Below, piece by piece: positions 9,135 to 18,865 of a DNA stretch of 39,062 nt. A model generated the notes under the pieces. The model had not been told where the DNA came from, searched no databases, and saw only the letters and a program-made list of their open reading frames with translations. The stretch is from Alphaproteobacteria bacterium (lineage in GTDB: Bacteria > Pseudomonadota > Alphaproteobacteria > Rhizobiales > Xanthobacteraceae): positions 1-39,062 of the forward strand of contig JAJPHK010000121.1 of NCBI GenBank assembly GCA_021325315.1, written 5' to 3'. A program made the translations under genes and the position numbers. Each line of letters begins with the position of its first letter. Positions within the stretch are counted from its first letter, which is position 1.

Positions 9135-9578
9135 ATGATCCGAAGATTGTTGCATTTTTATTGGCGTTTTTCCCGGCCGATGACGCTTGGTGTCCGCGGC
9201 GCCGTGTTCGATTCGGAAAACCGCGTATTTCTCGTCCAGCACGGTTATACGCCCGGCTGGCACTTTCCCGGCGGGGGCGTGGACGCGGGCGAGACGCTGC
9301 TCGACGCGCTGAAGCGCGAACTCATGGAAGAGGGAAGCATCAAGCTCACCGGCGCGGCGCGGCTCTTCGGCATGTATCACAACACGAGATCGACGAAGCG
9401 CGACCATGTTGCGCTTTTCGTTGTGCGTGAATTCGTGCAAGAGGCGCGCGAACCCGACTGGGAAATTCGCGAGGCGGATTTCTTTCCGATCGACAAGCTG
9501 CCGGAGGGGACAACCGAAGCCACGCGGCGGCGGATCGAGGAGATTCTGTACGGCGGCGAGACAAGCGAGCGCTGGTAG
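9135..9578 (+). CDS. NUDIX hydrolase
   Basis: GWHFPGGGVDAGETLLDALKRELMEEGSIKL is a Nudix box (with a Gly to Ser deviation). Confidence 0.88.
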   Translation: MIRRLLHFYWRFSRPMTLGVRGAVFDSENRVFLVQHGYTPGWHFPGGGVDAGETLLDALKRELMEEGSIKLTGAARLFGMYHNTRSTKRDHVALFVVREFVQEAREPDWEIREADFFPIDKLPEGTTEATRRRIEEILYGGETSERW

Positions 9579-10562
9579 TCACGCCGCGAGCCGCGCGCGA
9601 TTATGCGGCGCGTCGAGTTTGATCTCGGGGCCGGCCGGCACGATGCGCGTCTGATTGATCTGCAGATGGCTCATATAATAGTGCCGCTTGATGTGATCGA
9701 AGTTCACCGTCTCCGCAACACCGGGCCACTGGTAGAGCTCGCGCAGATAGTTCGAGAGGTTCGGGTAATCCGCGATCCGGCGGAGATTGCACTTGAAATG
9801 CCCGAAATAGACCGGATCGAAGCGGATGAGCGTCGTGAACAGCCGCCAATCGGCTTCGGTGATGCGGCCGCCGGCGAGATAGCGGCGCGCCGATAAAATC
9901 TTCTCCACCTCGTCGAGCGCGCTGAAGAGATCGCGGAAGGCTTCCTCGTAGGCTTCCTGCGTGGTCGCGAAGCCGGTGCGATAGACACCGTTGTTGATGT
10001 TCGGATAGACGAATTTGTTGATGCGGTCGATCTCGCCCCGCAATGCCTCGGGGTAGTAATCCTCGCGCGCGCCGGTGAACGCGTTGAAGGCCGAATTCAG
10101 CATGCGGATGATTTCGGACGACTCGTTGTTCACGACCGTCTTCCGCTCCTTGTCCCACAAGACCGGGACGGTGACGCGGCCGGAGAAATTCGGATTCGCG
10201 AGCAGATAAACTTCGTAGAGGCGTTTCTTGCCGTTCACATGGTCGGGGATCGCGCCGGGGAAGTCCGAGAAGGTCCAGCCTTCCTCCCCCATGAGCGGAT
10301 CGACAACGGAGAGCGAAATGACGTTCTCGAGCCTTTTCAGCTTGCGGAAGATGAGCGTGCGATGCGCCCAGGGGCAGGCGAGGGACACATATAAGTGATA
10401 GCGGCCGGGCCCGGCCTTAAAGCCGTCCTCGCCGCTCGGGCCTTTGCTGCCGTCTACTGTGACCCAATTGCGGAAGACCGAGTCGTGCCGGACAAACCGG
10501 CCGCCCGTCGTTTTCGTGTCATACCATTGGTCTTGCCAAACGCCGTTTACCAAAAGGCCCAT
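9579..10562 (-). CDS. Glutathionyl-hydroquinone reductase (YqjG/ECM4-like glutathione S-transferase)
   Basis: SLACPWAHRTLIFRKLK (CPWA active site), NNESSEIIRMLN, VYPNINNGVYRTGFATTQEAYE; ATG at 10562 (MGLLVNG) preferred to the longer ORF. Confidence 0.92.
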   Translation of the reverse strand: MGLLVNGVWQDQWYDTKTTGGRFVRHDSVFRNWVTVDGSKGPSGEDGFKAGPGRYHLYVSLACPWAHRTLIFRKLKRLENVISLSVVDPLMGEEGWTFSDFPGAIPDHVNGKKRLYEVYLLANPNFSGRVTVPVLWDKERKTVVNNESSEIIRMLNSAFNAFTGAREDYYPEALRGEIDRINKFVYPNINNGVYRTGFATTQEAYEEAFRDLFSALDEVEKILSARRYLAGGRITEADWRLFTTLIRFDPVYFGHFKCNLRRIADYPNLSNYLRELYQWPGVAETVNFDHIKRHYYMSHLQINQTRIVPAGPEIKLDAPHNRARLAA

Positions 10563-10710
10563 GAGTTCGCTCCGTTCATGCGGATTTCTTACATGGGATC
10601 GGCCATTGCGCGAGCGAAGGGCACGCAATACAGCCCTGCGGTGGATTCGTGCCTGCCGCCGTGATAATGCGGCGCGCCGCGAAAATCGTTTTGCGCCGAG
10701 AGACCGCCGC

Positions 10711-11223
10711 TTGACCGACATCACACTTACCATTTTGCCCGAGAAGCCCGACGACGACGCGGCGATCGAGAAGCTTTCCGAGCGCACCTTCGGGCCGGGC
10801 CGTTATGTGCGGAGCGCCTACCGGCTGCGCGAGGACATGCCGCACCGGCGCGAGCTTTCGTTCACCGCACGGATCGGCACGCTTCTGGTCGGCTCGGTGC
10901 GGCTCACGCCGATCCGGATCGGCAAGACGAAGGCGCTGCTTCTGGGCCCGCTCACGGTAGAGCCGCCGTTCCGCTCGCACGGGATCGGCAAGGCGCTGAT
11001 CGAGGCATCGCTCGAGGCCGCGAAGAAAGCGGGCGAGAAATTGATTCTGCTTGTCGGCGACGAGCCCTATTACGGCCGCCTCGGCTTCAAGAAAGTGCCG
11101 CGCGGGAAGGTGCAATTGCCCGGCCCGGTCGATCCGGAGCGCGTGCTGGTGGCCGAATTGGTGCCGGGCGCCTTCGACGGCGTCGAAGGCATGACGCGGC
11201 CGGATTATTCGGCGCAAAAGTAG
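10711..11223 (+). CDS. GNAT-family N-acetyltransferase
   Basis: LLLGPLTVEPPFRSHGIGKALIEASLEAAKKAGEKLILLVGDEPYYGRLGFKKV; TTG start at 10711 inferred from conserved N-terminus. Confidence 0.85.
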   Translation: MTDITLTILPEKPDDDAAIEKLSERTFGPGRYVRSAYRLREDMPHRRELSFTARIGTLLVGSVRLTPIRIGKTKALLLGPLTVEPPFRSHGIGKALIEASLEAAKKAGEKLILLVGDEPYYGRLGFKKVPRGKVQLPGPVDPERVLVAELVPGAFDGVEGMTRPDYSAQK

Positions 11224-13290
11224 TTATCGCCCTTCGCGCGCCCAGGCGGCCGAGACGGCGGCGAGCAACAGAAGCAATCCTGAAAGCCCCGCGAAGACCG
11301 GGAAGAGACCGATTCCGCGCACGACGCTCGCATCCCTGAGCTTCAGGCCGAGCCAATCGGCGCCCGCGAAGCGCTCGCCCGAGTGGACGCCCACAACGCG
11401 CGGTGCGGGCGAACCGAGCTCGGACATCCGCCACACGCCGCCGCCGGTCGCCTTGGCGATCGGCGCAAGCACATCCTTGGTGCTCGTGACCGCGGCGAAT
11501 TCGAGCGGGTTGATCGGGCCGACATTGATGAGCGTGGAAAGCTGCCCGTCGGTCGCGCGCCAGAGTCCGAGTTCGGAAGCCGGCGTCAACGCGCGGAACA
11601 GGCCGGGTTCGGCCTGCGCGAGGTTCAGCGTCCGCTTCTCGCCGGAAGGTGTCGTGACGGTGACGGGTGCGGCTTCGTCGCGCATGGTGCGGCGCTCGGC
11701 GGCGAGCTGCTTGCCTTGCAGCTTCAGCGTAAGCCGCTCCTCTTCGAGCTCCGGCTCCTTCATCAGCCAGTGCGAAAGCCGCCGCATGAGATCGAGATAC
11801 GGTCCGCCGCCTTCATAGCCGCGCGCCCACAGCCAGATGTGATCGGAGAGAAGAAGCGCGACACGCCCTTCGCCCTGACGCGAGAGAACCAATAGCGGAT
11901 TGTTGTTCGCGCCGTTCATGAGCGACGTGCCGCCGGTTTCTGTGCGCGCGTCGACGAGGCGGAACCAGCGGCTCCAGTGCGGCGGATTCTCCTCGGAGCC
12001 CGGAAGGGCGCGCGTCACCGGATGGCGCTTACCCGCCTCGGTCAGCGTCGGCAGGAAAGGCGCTTCGCTGACATGGCCGGTCGGCTCGGCGGGCAGGATG
12101 TTTTCCAGCGGCGAACGGTAGATCGAAGCGGCGCTTGCGTAGTCGCTGCCGGCGGCGATCAGGACAGCGCCGCCTTCGCGCACATAATTCACGATGTTGT
12201 CGAAATAAATCAGCGGCAGCACACCCTGCTGGGCGTAGCGGTCGAAGATGATGAGCTGGAATTCCTTGATCTTCTGCTGAAACAGCTCGCGCGTCGGAAA
12301 CGCGATCAGGGAGAGCTCGTGGATCGGTGTGCCATCCTGCTTTTCCGGCGGGCGCAGAATGGTGAAATGCACAAGATCCACATTGGCGTCGGACTTCAGC
12401 AAGTTGCGCCAGGTGCGCTCGCCGGAATGCGGCTCGCCGGAGACGAGCAGCACGCGCAGCTTCTCGCGCACGCCGTCGATCGAGACCGCGACGCGGTTGT
12501 TGAGCGGCGTGAGTTCGCCTTCGAGAGGCGCCGCCTCGATCTCGATGATGTTCTGGCCCGCATGAGGGATGTCGACCTGAACGCTCGCTTTTTCGCCGGC
12601 GACGACGATCGGACGCGCGACGATTTCGCCGTCCCGCCGGACGGTCACCTGCACACGCGCTCCGGCGGGCGCGCCTTCGTCCACGACGCGGTAACCGATC
12701 GTCTGCTTCTGTCCGACGATGCCGAAGCGCGGCGACGCTGTCAGCTCCACGCGCCGGTCGCGCTCGTCCTCGCGGCCCGTGATAACGGCGTGAACTGGAG
12801 CCTCAAATCCAAGCGCGGCGGGGTCGGGCACGTCATGCACGCGGCCGTCAGTGACGAAGATCGCGCCCGCGAAGCGTTCGGGCGGGATGTCGGAAAGGGC
12901 ATTATTAAGTGCAGAGAAAAGCCTCGTGCCTTCGCCTTCGCCGTCATTGTCGCCCGCCTCAACGGTGCGGACTTCGAGTCCGGGAATCTTTCCGAGCTGC
13001 TCGACGAGCGACGCGCGAGCCTTCTCGGCTTCCTGCGTGCGGTCGCCGAAACGCTGGCTTGCGCTCTTGTCGATGACGACTGCCGCGACGGAAGAAAGCG
13101 GATCGCGATCCTCGCGGGTGAAAGAAGGGTTGGCAAGCGCGAGAAACCCGGCGGCAAAGGCGAGCGTGCGCACGACCGCGCTGCGCGAACGCGAAACGAG
13201 AAGAAGCGCCGCGACAAGAAGCGCCGCCGTGCCCGCCGCGATCAACAGCGGCGTGGAAACGAGTGGGTCGAATGCGATGCCGTAATTCAT
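11224..13290 (-). CDS. Membrane protein with glutamine-amidotransferase-like region, part of MoxR/DUF58/BatA operon
   Basis: N- and C-terminal TM segments, VIDKSASQRFGDR, FVTDGRVHDVPD, LLVSGEPHSGERTWRNLLKSDANVDLVHFTILR; gap of 7 bp to upstream gene. Confidence 0.75.
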   Translation of the reverse strand: MNYGIAFDPLVSTPLLIAAGTAALLVAALLLVSRSRSAVVRTLAFAAGFLALANPSFTREDRDPLSSVAAVVIDKSASQRFGDRTQEAEKARASLVEQLGKIPGLEVRTVEAGDNDGEGEGTRLFSALNNALSDIPPERFAGAIFVTDGRVHDVPDPAALGFEAPVHAVITGREDERDRRVELTASPRFGIVGQKQTIGYRVVDEGAPAGARVQVTVRRDGEIVARPIVVAGEKASVQVDIPHAGQNIIEIEAAPLEGELTPLNNRVAVSIDGVREKLRVLLVSGEPHSGERTWRNLLKSDANVDLVHFTILRPPEKQDGTPIHELSLIAFPTRELFQQKIKEFQLIIFDRYAQQGVLPLIYFDNIVNYVREGGAVLIAAGSDYASAASIYRSPLENILPAEPTGHVSEAPFLPTLTEAGKRHPVTRALPGSEENPPHWSRWFRLVDARTETGGTSLMNGANNNPLLVLSRQGEGRVALLLSDHIWLWARGYEGGGPYLDLMRRLSHWLMKEPELEEERLTLKLQGKQLAAERRTMRDEAAPVTVTTPSGEKRTLNLAQAEPGLFRALTPASELGLWRATDGQLSTLINVGPINPLEFAAVTSTKDVLAPIAKATGGGVWRMSELGSPAPRVVGVHSGERFAGADWLGLKLRDASVVRGIGLFPVFAGLSGLLLLLAAVSAAWAREGR

Positions 13291-13297
13291 GCGCGTC

Positions 13298-16129
13298 CTA
13301 TTGCCCCAGCCGTTCGATCAGCGCCGGCGCGTGCACCTGGTCGGCCTTGTAGTTGCCGGTGAGCACGTACATCACGATGTTCGTGCCCGCGCGGTAGGCG
13401 AATTCGCGCTGGCGCGGCTCGTTCTGCGTAATCGGAAGGAGCGGCTGCCCGTCGGGATTGATCGCCCAGGCGCCCGCAAAATCGTTCGACGTAATCAGGA
13501 TGGGCGAGACGCCGTCGCCCGCGCGCGCGGGGCGCGTCTCGGTTTCAGCCGACGGGCCGGGGAGGGCTTCAACCCACAATTTGCCAGTAGCGAAGCGGCC
13601 GGGGAAATCGCGCAGCAAGAAGAACGATTTCGTCAGCACGTGATCCTGCGGCACCGGCTCCAGCTCGGGAATGTCGAGCGAGGAAAGGATTTCGCGCAAC
13701 TTCGCCAGCGCGGGCGAGACTCCGCCGCCGCGGCCGAACGAAGCGAATGCGTCACGCGTGTCGAACAGGATCGTTCCGCCTTGTTTCATATAAGCGTCGA
13801 TTTTCGCGAGCGCTTCGGGCGTAGGCTTCACGGCTTCGGGCGTGATCGGCCAATAAAGAATGGGGAAGAAGGCAAGCTCGTCGCGTGCCGGGTCGACGCC
13901 CATAGGATCGCCGGGTTCCAAGGCCGTGCGCTGCGCGAGAAAGAGCGAAAGCCCTTCGAGGCCGGAACGGCTGATGTTGTCCACTTCGCTGTCGCCGGTG
14001 ACGACGTAGGCGAGGCGCGTTTGCAGCGTTGCGCGCAAGGCAAAGTCGTCGGCGGCGCTCAATGCGGGTTTCGCCGGAGCAGGCGTATTGGACTGTGCGA
14101 AACCGCGTCCGTCACCGAGCGCGAAAATCGCGATGGCGATGAGCGCCGCCGTGCCGGCGCGCCGCCAGGCCAAGCGGCTCGCGCCGCCGGAAAGCCAGAA
14201 CACGATCAGGCCGTCGGCAAGCATGAGGAGCATCACGCCGGCCAGCATCGCGGCCCGGAGATCGATCGTGGCCGCCTGGCGATAGGGTTCGACTTTAATC
14301 GCGCCGAAATCGAGCGGCGCGAGCTTGTCTCCGGCCGCAAGCGTGTTCACGGCATAAAAATTCTCGGGCGGACCGTAAAAGCCGGGCGGATGATCGGCGC
14401 TCGCATGTTCGTTGAAGTCGGCGGGGATCGGCCGCGCGGTAGGACCGGGCGGAATCAGCGTGCCGAAACCGTCCAGCAGGCGGCTTGGCGCGATCGTGTG
14501 GGCGGTTGGCCGCGCAGCGGCGCTGGGGCGCGGCGCTTCTTCCGCCGTGGTGCCCGCGAGTGCGATGGTCTTGCGCAGCATTTCGACGAAGGTGCCGGAG
14601 ATCGGAAGATTCGACCAGCGCGTATCGGCGGCGACATGGAAAAGCACCAGAAGTCCTTTTCCGCGCTTCGTTGAGGTGACGAGCGGTGTGCCGTCGGCGA
14701 GCGCCGCCCAGGTGCGGTCGGCGAGTTGCCCATCGGGCTCGGCGAGCACTTGCCGCGAGACGGTGACGTCCTCCGGAACGGACAGCCCGTGGAACGGGCT
14801 CTCGCGGGGAAAGGCGCCGAGATGCTGCGGCTGCTCCCATGACAGGCTGCCGCCGAGCACACGGCCGCCGCGCCGCAGGCGGACGGGTACAAGTTCGTCG
14901 TCTTCCGCCGCCGCGAGCCGCGGACCGGCGAAGCGGATGAGCAAGCCGCCGTCGTCGATCCAGCGCTCCAGCTTTTCGCGCGCCGAGGGCGCGATGGTGC
15001 CGACATCGGAGAGGATCATCACCGGCAGCCGCTGGTCGATGAAATGGCTGATCGCTTCGCTTGGCGCCGCGCTTTCCGCGGTCCGTACATCCGCAAAGGG
15101 ACCCAGCGCGCGGGTCAGGTAAAAACTCGCGGACAGGAGCGGCTGGCGCGTATCGACCGTGCCGCCCGAAACAATGCCGACGGTGCGGCGGCGCCAGCGC
15201 TTGTCGAGAAGCTGCACGGCGCCAGCGGAACGCTCGTTCGCGATTTCCACCCGCGCAATGTCGTTCCGGATTTCGACCGGGAGATCGAAACGGGCCTCCG
15301 TTTCGAGCTCGCCGCCTTTGAACGAGAACGGCGCTTCGCCGAGCGCGAGTCCGCGCAGATCGTGCGCCCGCACGGTGCCGTTCGCGGGCGCGCTTTCGTC
15401 CGCGCGCAAAACCTTCACGGTCAGGCCGCCTGCGGTGTTGTCGGGCGCTTTGAGCGCGTGCGCGGTCGGAATGCCGCCGGTCACGACCGTAATTTTGTCG
15501 CCCGCGATTTCATTCAGGCGCTTCACGAAATCAGCGCCGTCGCCGGTATCGACGCCGTCGGAGAGCCAGATCACCGAAGCGTCGGCATGCTGGCGGAGAA
15601 GTTGCGATAGCGGCGCGAGCGCATCGGCGCGAACGGGTGTGTACGGTGTGGGCGTCGCCAAGCGGAGCGCGTCGCGCGCTTCGCCGGGCCGCAGGAGCGA
15701 AGCGTCCTTTTGCGGCGCGCCGCTTGCGATCAGCGCGACCGGGCGGCGATCGTTTTCGGCACGGTTGATGATTTCGTTCGCGGCGCGAATGCGTTGTTCC
15801 CAAGACGCCGCGGACGCCCAGCCGGAATCGAGCAGCACAACCATGGGGCCGCTCGCGCGCATGCCGGCGGGCGCCGGCTTCCAGATCGGCCCGGCGGCTG
15901 CGAGAATGATGAGCGCCGCGAGCAACAGCCGAAGCGCCGTGAGCCACCAGGGCGTGCGCGCGGGCGTCTCTTCTTTCGGCTTGATGTCGAACAGTATTCG
16001 CGTCGGCGGAAAAGCGATCCGGCGCGGCCGCGGCGGCATGAGGCGCAGTAGCCACCACAGTGCCGGTAGCGCGAGGAGCGCCGTGAGCAGGGCGGGCGAA
16101 ACGAAGTCGAGCGGCAGGCCGGGGATCAT
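13298..16129 (-). CDS. BatA-like N-terminal membrane domain plus DUF4159-domain protein
   Basis: N-terminus FVSPALLTALLALPALWWLLRLMPPRPRRIAFPPTRIL is a typical BatA N-terminal domain; C-terminal QTRLAYVVTGDSEVDNISRSGLEGLSLFLAQRTALEPGDPMGVDPARDELAFFPILYWP is DUF4159-like. Confidence 0.85.
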   Translation of the reverse strand: MIPGLPLDFVSPALLTALLALPALWWLLRLMPPRPRRIAFPPTRILFDIKPKEETPARTPWWLTALRLLLAALIILAAAGPIWKPAPAGMRASGPMVVLLDSGWASAASWEQRIRAANEIINRAENDRRPVALIASGAPQKDASLLRPGEARDALRLATPTPYTPVRADALAPLSQLLRQHADASVIWLSDGVDTGDGADFVKRLNEIAGDKITVVTGGIPTAHALKAPDNTAGGLTVKVLRADESAPANGTVRAHDLRGLALGEAPFSFKGGELETEARFDLPVEIRNDIARVEIANERSAGAVQLLDKRWRRRTVGIVSGGTVDTRQPLLSASFYLTRALGPFADVRTAESAAPSEAISHFIDQRLPVMILSDVGTIAPSAREKLERWIDDGGLLIRFAGPRLAAAEDDELVPVRLRRGGRVLGGSLSWEQPQHLGAFPRESPFHGLSVPEDVTVSRQVLAEPDGQLADRTWAALADGTPLVTSTKRGKGLLVLFHVAADTRWSNLPISGTFVEMLRKTIALAGTTAEEAPRPSAAARPTAHTIAPSRLLDGFGTLIPPGPTARPIPADFNEHASADHPPGFYGPPENFYAVNTLAAGDKLAPLDFGAIKVEPYRQAATIDLRAAMLAGVMLLMLADGLIVFWLSGGASRLAWRRAGTAALIAIAIFALGDGRGFAQSNTPAPAKPALSAADDFALRATLQTRLAYVVTGDSEVDNISRSGLEGLSLFLAQRTALEPGDPMGVDPARDELAFFPILYWPITPEAVKPTPEALAKIDAYMKQGGTILFDTRDAFASFGRGGGVSPALAKLREILSSLDIPELEPVPQDHVLTKSFFLLRDFPGRFATGKLWVEALPGPSAETETRPARAGDGVSPILITSNDFAGAWAINPDGQPLLPITQNEPRQREFAYRAGTNIVMYVLTGNYKADQVHAPALIERLGQ

Positions 16130-17070
16130 GCGGCCGCCTCCGGTATCCGCGAGGCGATTTGCTGCCTCACGATGGCATTGCGGGTCTCGCCCATGCGGGC
16201 GCGGAGCGCGAGCAGGAGTTCGCTCGCGGGCCGGTCGGTGCGATGAATCATGAAACCCCAGCCGTGGCGGGCGGCTTCTTCACGGATCCTGTCGCGGTGA
16301 AGCGCGATCCGGCGAACGTAATCCTCCCGCCACATTTCGGCACGGCCGACGGTGATCGAGCCCGCGCCTTCGGGCTCGAGGAATTCGACGCGACCCCCAT
16401 AGGGAAACGTCTCTTCCGCAGGATCGACGATTTGCGCGACATGGCCCATCGCCCCGCCCGAAGCCATGGTGGCGAGCGCGCTTGTGACCTCTGCGGCCGG
16501 GTTCCAGAAGTCGCCCAGGAGGCAAATCTCGTCGCGCGGACCCGCGGTGAAGGGCGGCGGCAGGCTTTCAGGGCTGCCCGACTCGTGGAGGATCGCTTCC
16601 GCCATGCGATCGATCACCGCGCGGTTCGCGGTCGGGCGCATGATACCGGGAATGCCGACGCGCTCGCCGCCGCGCACGAGCAGCTCGCCGAGCGCGAAAG
16701 CGAGCACAAGCGCGCGATCGAGCTTCCATTCGAGCCCTTGCTTCGAGCAGAAATCCATCGAGGGCGAGCGGTCCGGCCAGATCCAGATCGTGTGCGCCGC
16801 TTCCCATTCTCGCTCGCGGACATAAAGGTGATCGTCGCGCGCGGAACGCCGCCAGTCGACGCGACTCGCGGGCTCGCCGGAATGAAAGCGGCGGTATTGC
16901 CAGAAATTCTCGCCGGGGCCGGCGCGGCGGCGGCCGTGCAATCCATGAAAAACCGAGGCCGCGACACGGCGCGCTTCGAGCACGAGCCGCGGCATCGCCG
17001 CGACGAGCCGCTGCGCCGACTGCTTCGCGGTTTCGACGGGGTTTGTGGTGATTGCGCGGTTTGCGTTCAT
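16126..17070 (-). CDS. DUF58 domain-containing protein
   Basis: GLHGRRRAGPGENFWQYRRFHSGEPASRVDWRRSARDDHLYVREREWE is a DUF58 signature; start M(NANRAIT) at 17070 overlaps the moxR stop by 4 bp. Confidence 0.92.
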   Translation of the reverse strand: MNANRAITTNPVETAKQSAQRLVAAMPRLVLEARRVAASVFHGLHGRRRAGPGENFWQYRRFHSGEPASRVDWRRSARDDHLYVREREWEAAHTIWIWPDRSPSMDFCSKQGLEWKLDRALVLAFALGELLVRGGERVGIPGIMRPTANRAVIDRMAEAILHESGSPESLPPPFTAGPRDEICLLGDFWNPAAEVTSALATMASGGAMGHVAQIVDPAEETFPYGGRVEFLEPEGAGSITVGRAEMWREDYVRRIALHRDRIREEAARHGWGFMIHRTDRPASELLLALRARMGETRNAIVRQQIASRIPEAAA

Positions 17071-18074
17071 GCCATCTTGGCTTTCAACCTTCCGATCACG
17101 CCCTCGATGGTTTCCCCGTCGGCGCGCGCCGCGAAGGTGAGCGCCATGCGATGTTTCAAAACAGGTTCGACGAGCGCGATCACGTCGTCGATCGACGGCG
17201 CGAGCCGCCCATCCAAAAGCGCGCGGGCGCGGACCGCTAGCATCAAGGCCTGGCTTGCGCGCGGGCCCGGGCCCCAAGCGATCAGCTTCGATACTTCCGA
17301 GTTTTCACCGGGGCGTGCGGCGCGCACGAGATCGAGGATCGCGTTCACGACCGACTCGCCGACGGGAATGCGGCGCACGAGCCGCTGCGCGGCCATGAGA
17401 TCGTCCGCCGTCATCGCGGCGCGCGCTTTGGTTTCTTCGACGCCGGTGGTGTCGAAAAGAATCTTCCGCTCGGCCTCGCGATTGGGATAGCCGACGTCAA
17501 TTTCCATCAGGAAGCGGTCGAGCTGCGCTTCCGGCAAAGGATAGGTTCCTTCCTGCTCGATCGGGTTTTCGGTCGCGAGCACATGGAAGGGGCGCGGCAC
17601 ATCGTAGCGGGTGCCGGCGACGCTCACGTGATATTCCTGCATCGCCTGCAGGAGCGCCGACTGGGTGCGCGGGCTCGCGCGGTTGATTTCGTCGGCGAGA
17701 AGCAACTGCGAGAAGATCGGTCCGCGAATGAAGCGGAAGCCGCGCTTGCCGCCCGCGCTTTCTTCCAGCACCTCCGCACCGAGAATATCGGAGGGCATCA
17801 GGTCGGGCGTGAACTGGATGCGGCGGGCTTCGAGGCCCAGCACGGTTCCCATCGCGTCGACGAGTTTCGTTTTCGCCAGTCCCGGTACGCCGACGAGAAG
17901 CGCGTGGCCGCCTGCGAGAACCGTGATGAGCGCGCGATCGACCACTTCGTCCTGGCCGAAGATCACGGCGCCGATCGCGTCGCGCGCCGCGCGGATGCTG
18001 GCCGCCGTGTTTTCGGCCGCGCGCACGATCATTTTATCGAGGGTTTCGGGGGCTTCGTTCTTGGCGGACGCCAT
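17067..18074 (-). CDS. MoxR-family AAA+ ATPase
   Basis: GGHALLVGVPGLAKTKLVDAMG (Walker A), LLADEINRASPRTQSALLQAMQEYHVSV (Walker B), ATENPIEQEGTYPLPEAQLDRFLMEIDVGYP. Confidence 0.96.
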   Translation of the reverse strand: MASAKNEAPETLDKMIVRAAENTAASIRAARDAIGAVIFGQDEVVDRALITVLAGGHALLVGVPGLAKTKLVDAMGTVLGLEARRIQFTPDLMPSDILGAEVLEESAGGKRGFRFIRGPIFSQLLLADEINRASPRTQSALLQAMQEYHVSVAGTRYDVPRPFHVLATENPIEQEGTYPLPEAQLDRFLMEIDVGYPNREAERKILFDTTGVEETKARAAMTADDLMAAQRLVRRIPVGESVVNAILDLVRAARPGENSEVSKLIAWGPGPRASQALMLAVRARALLDGRLAPSIDDVIALVEPVLKHRMALTFAARADGETIEGVIGRLKAKMA

Positions 18075-18283
18075 TCGGGATCTCCGCAGTTGGGTTTTCG
18101 ACGTCAGTGCCCAATCTTAGGCTGATTTGCTGAGTCGCGATGCCAGTTCCATGCAGGAAACCCCTGGAGTCCGTCGCAATCAAGGCGGGCCTCCGGGGAG
18201 GGGCACGGCTAAGCTACTCTGATTTAACAATAAGCAAGGCCGTGGGTTCACGATGCCGCGAGCCCGGCTTGGCTGGAGGAGAA

Positions 18284-18865
18284 ATGACGGAGAATCCGTC
18301 CCTTGGCCTGGAATCGCTTGCCTCCCGAATCGGCAAGGAACGCCAGCCGCCGGTGGAGAAATGGAATCCGCCTTATTGCGGCGAGATCGACATACGGATC
18401 GCTTCCGACGGGACCTGGTTTTACCTCGGTACGCCGATCGGGCGGCCCGCGCTCGTGAAGCTCTTCGCCTCGGTGCTGAAGCGGGAAGGCGACAAGCATT
18501 TTTTGGTGACGCCGGTGGAGAAAGCCGGAATTCGAGTGGAGGACGCCCCGTTTCTCGCAGTCGAGCTGGAAGTCGAAAACCGCGGGAGGGAGCAGAACCT
18601 GATCTTCCGCACCAATGTCGATGACATCGTGCGCTGCGATTCCGGTCACCGGCTGCGCTTCGAACCCGAACAAGGCACCGGCGGGATCAAACCGTATCTG
18701 CATGTGCGGCGGGATTTGTGGGCGAAAGTGACACGCGCCTTGTTTTTCGATCTTGTCGCGCTCGGCGAAGTGCGCGAACAAGGCGGTGAACGCCTGTTCG
18801 GCGTCTGCTCGGCGGGAGAGTTTTTCCCGATCGCGCCGGAAACAACAATCGCAGGGATTGCATGA
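18284..18865 (+). CDS. DUF1285 domain-containing protein
   Basis: PPYCGEIDIRIASDGTWFYLGTPIGRPALVKLFASVLKREGDKHFLVTPVEKAGIRVEDAPFLAVEL matches DUF1285; ATG at 18284 after GGAGGAG. Confidence 0.88.
   Translation: MTENPSLGLESLASRIGKERQPPVEKWNPPYCGEIDIRIASDGTWFYLGTPIGRPALVKLFASVLKREGDKHFLVTPVEKAGIRVEDAPFLAVELEVENRGREQNLIFRTNVDDIVRCDSGHRLRFEPEQGTGGIKPYLHVRRDLWAKVTRALFFDLVALGEVREQGGERLFGVCSAGEFFPIAPETTIAGIA

Noticed and set aside
7489-9138. 549-aa + strand ORF spanning two genes
   Set aside because: Antisense to metallophosphoesterase and mbfA, both with clear family motifs; composition is Arg/His/Ala-rich antisense translation typical of high-GC DNA.
11977-14674. Long + strand ORFs (11977..13362, 13289..14674) antisense to the MoxR operon
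   Set aside because: No family motifs; explained by GC-rich codon bias on the real - strand genes.
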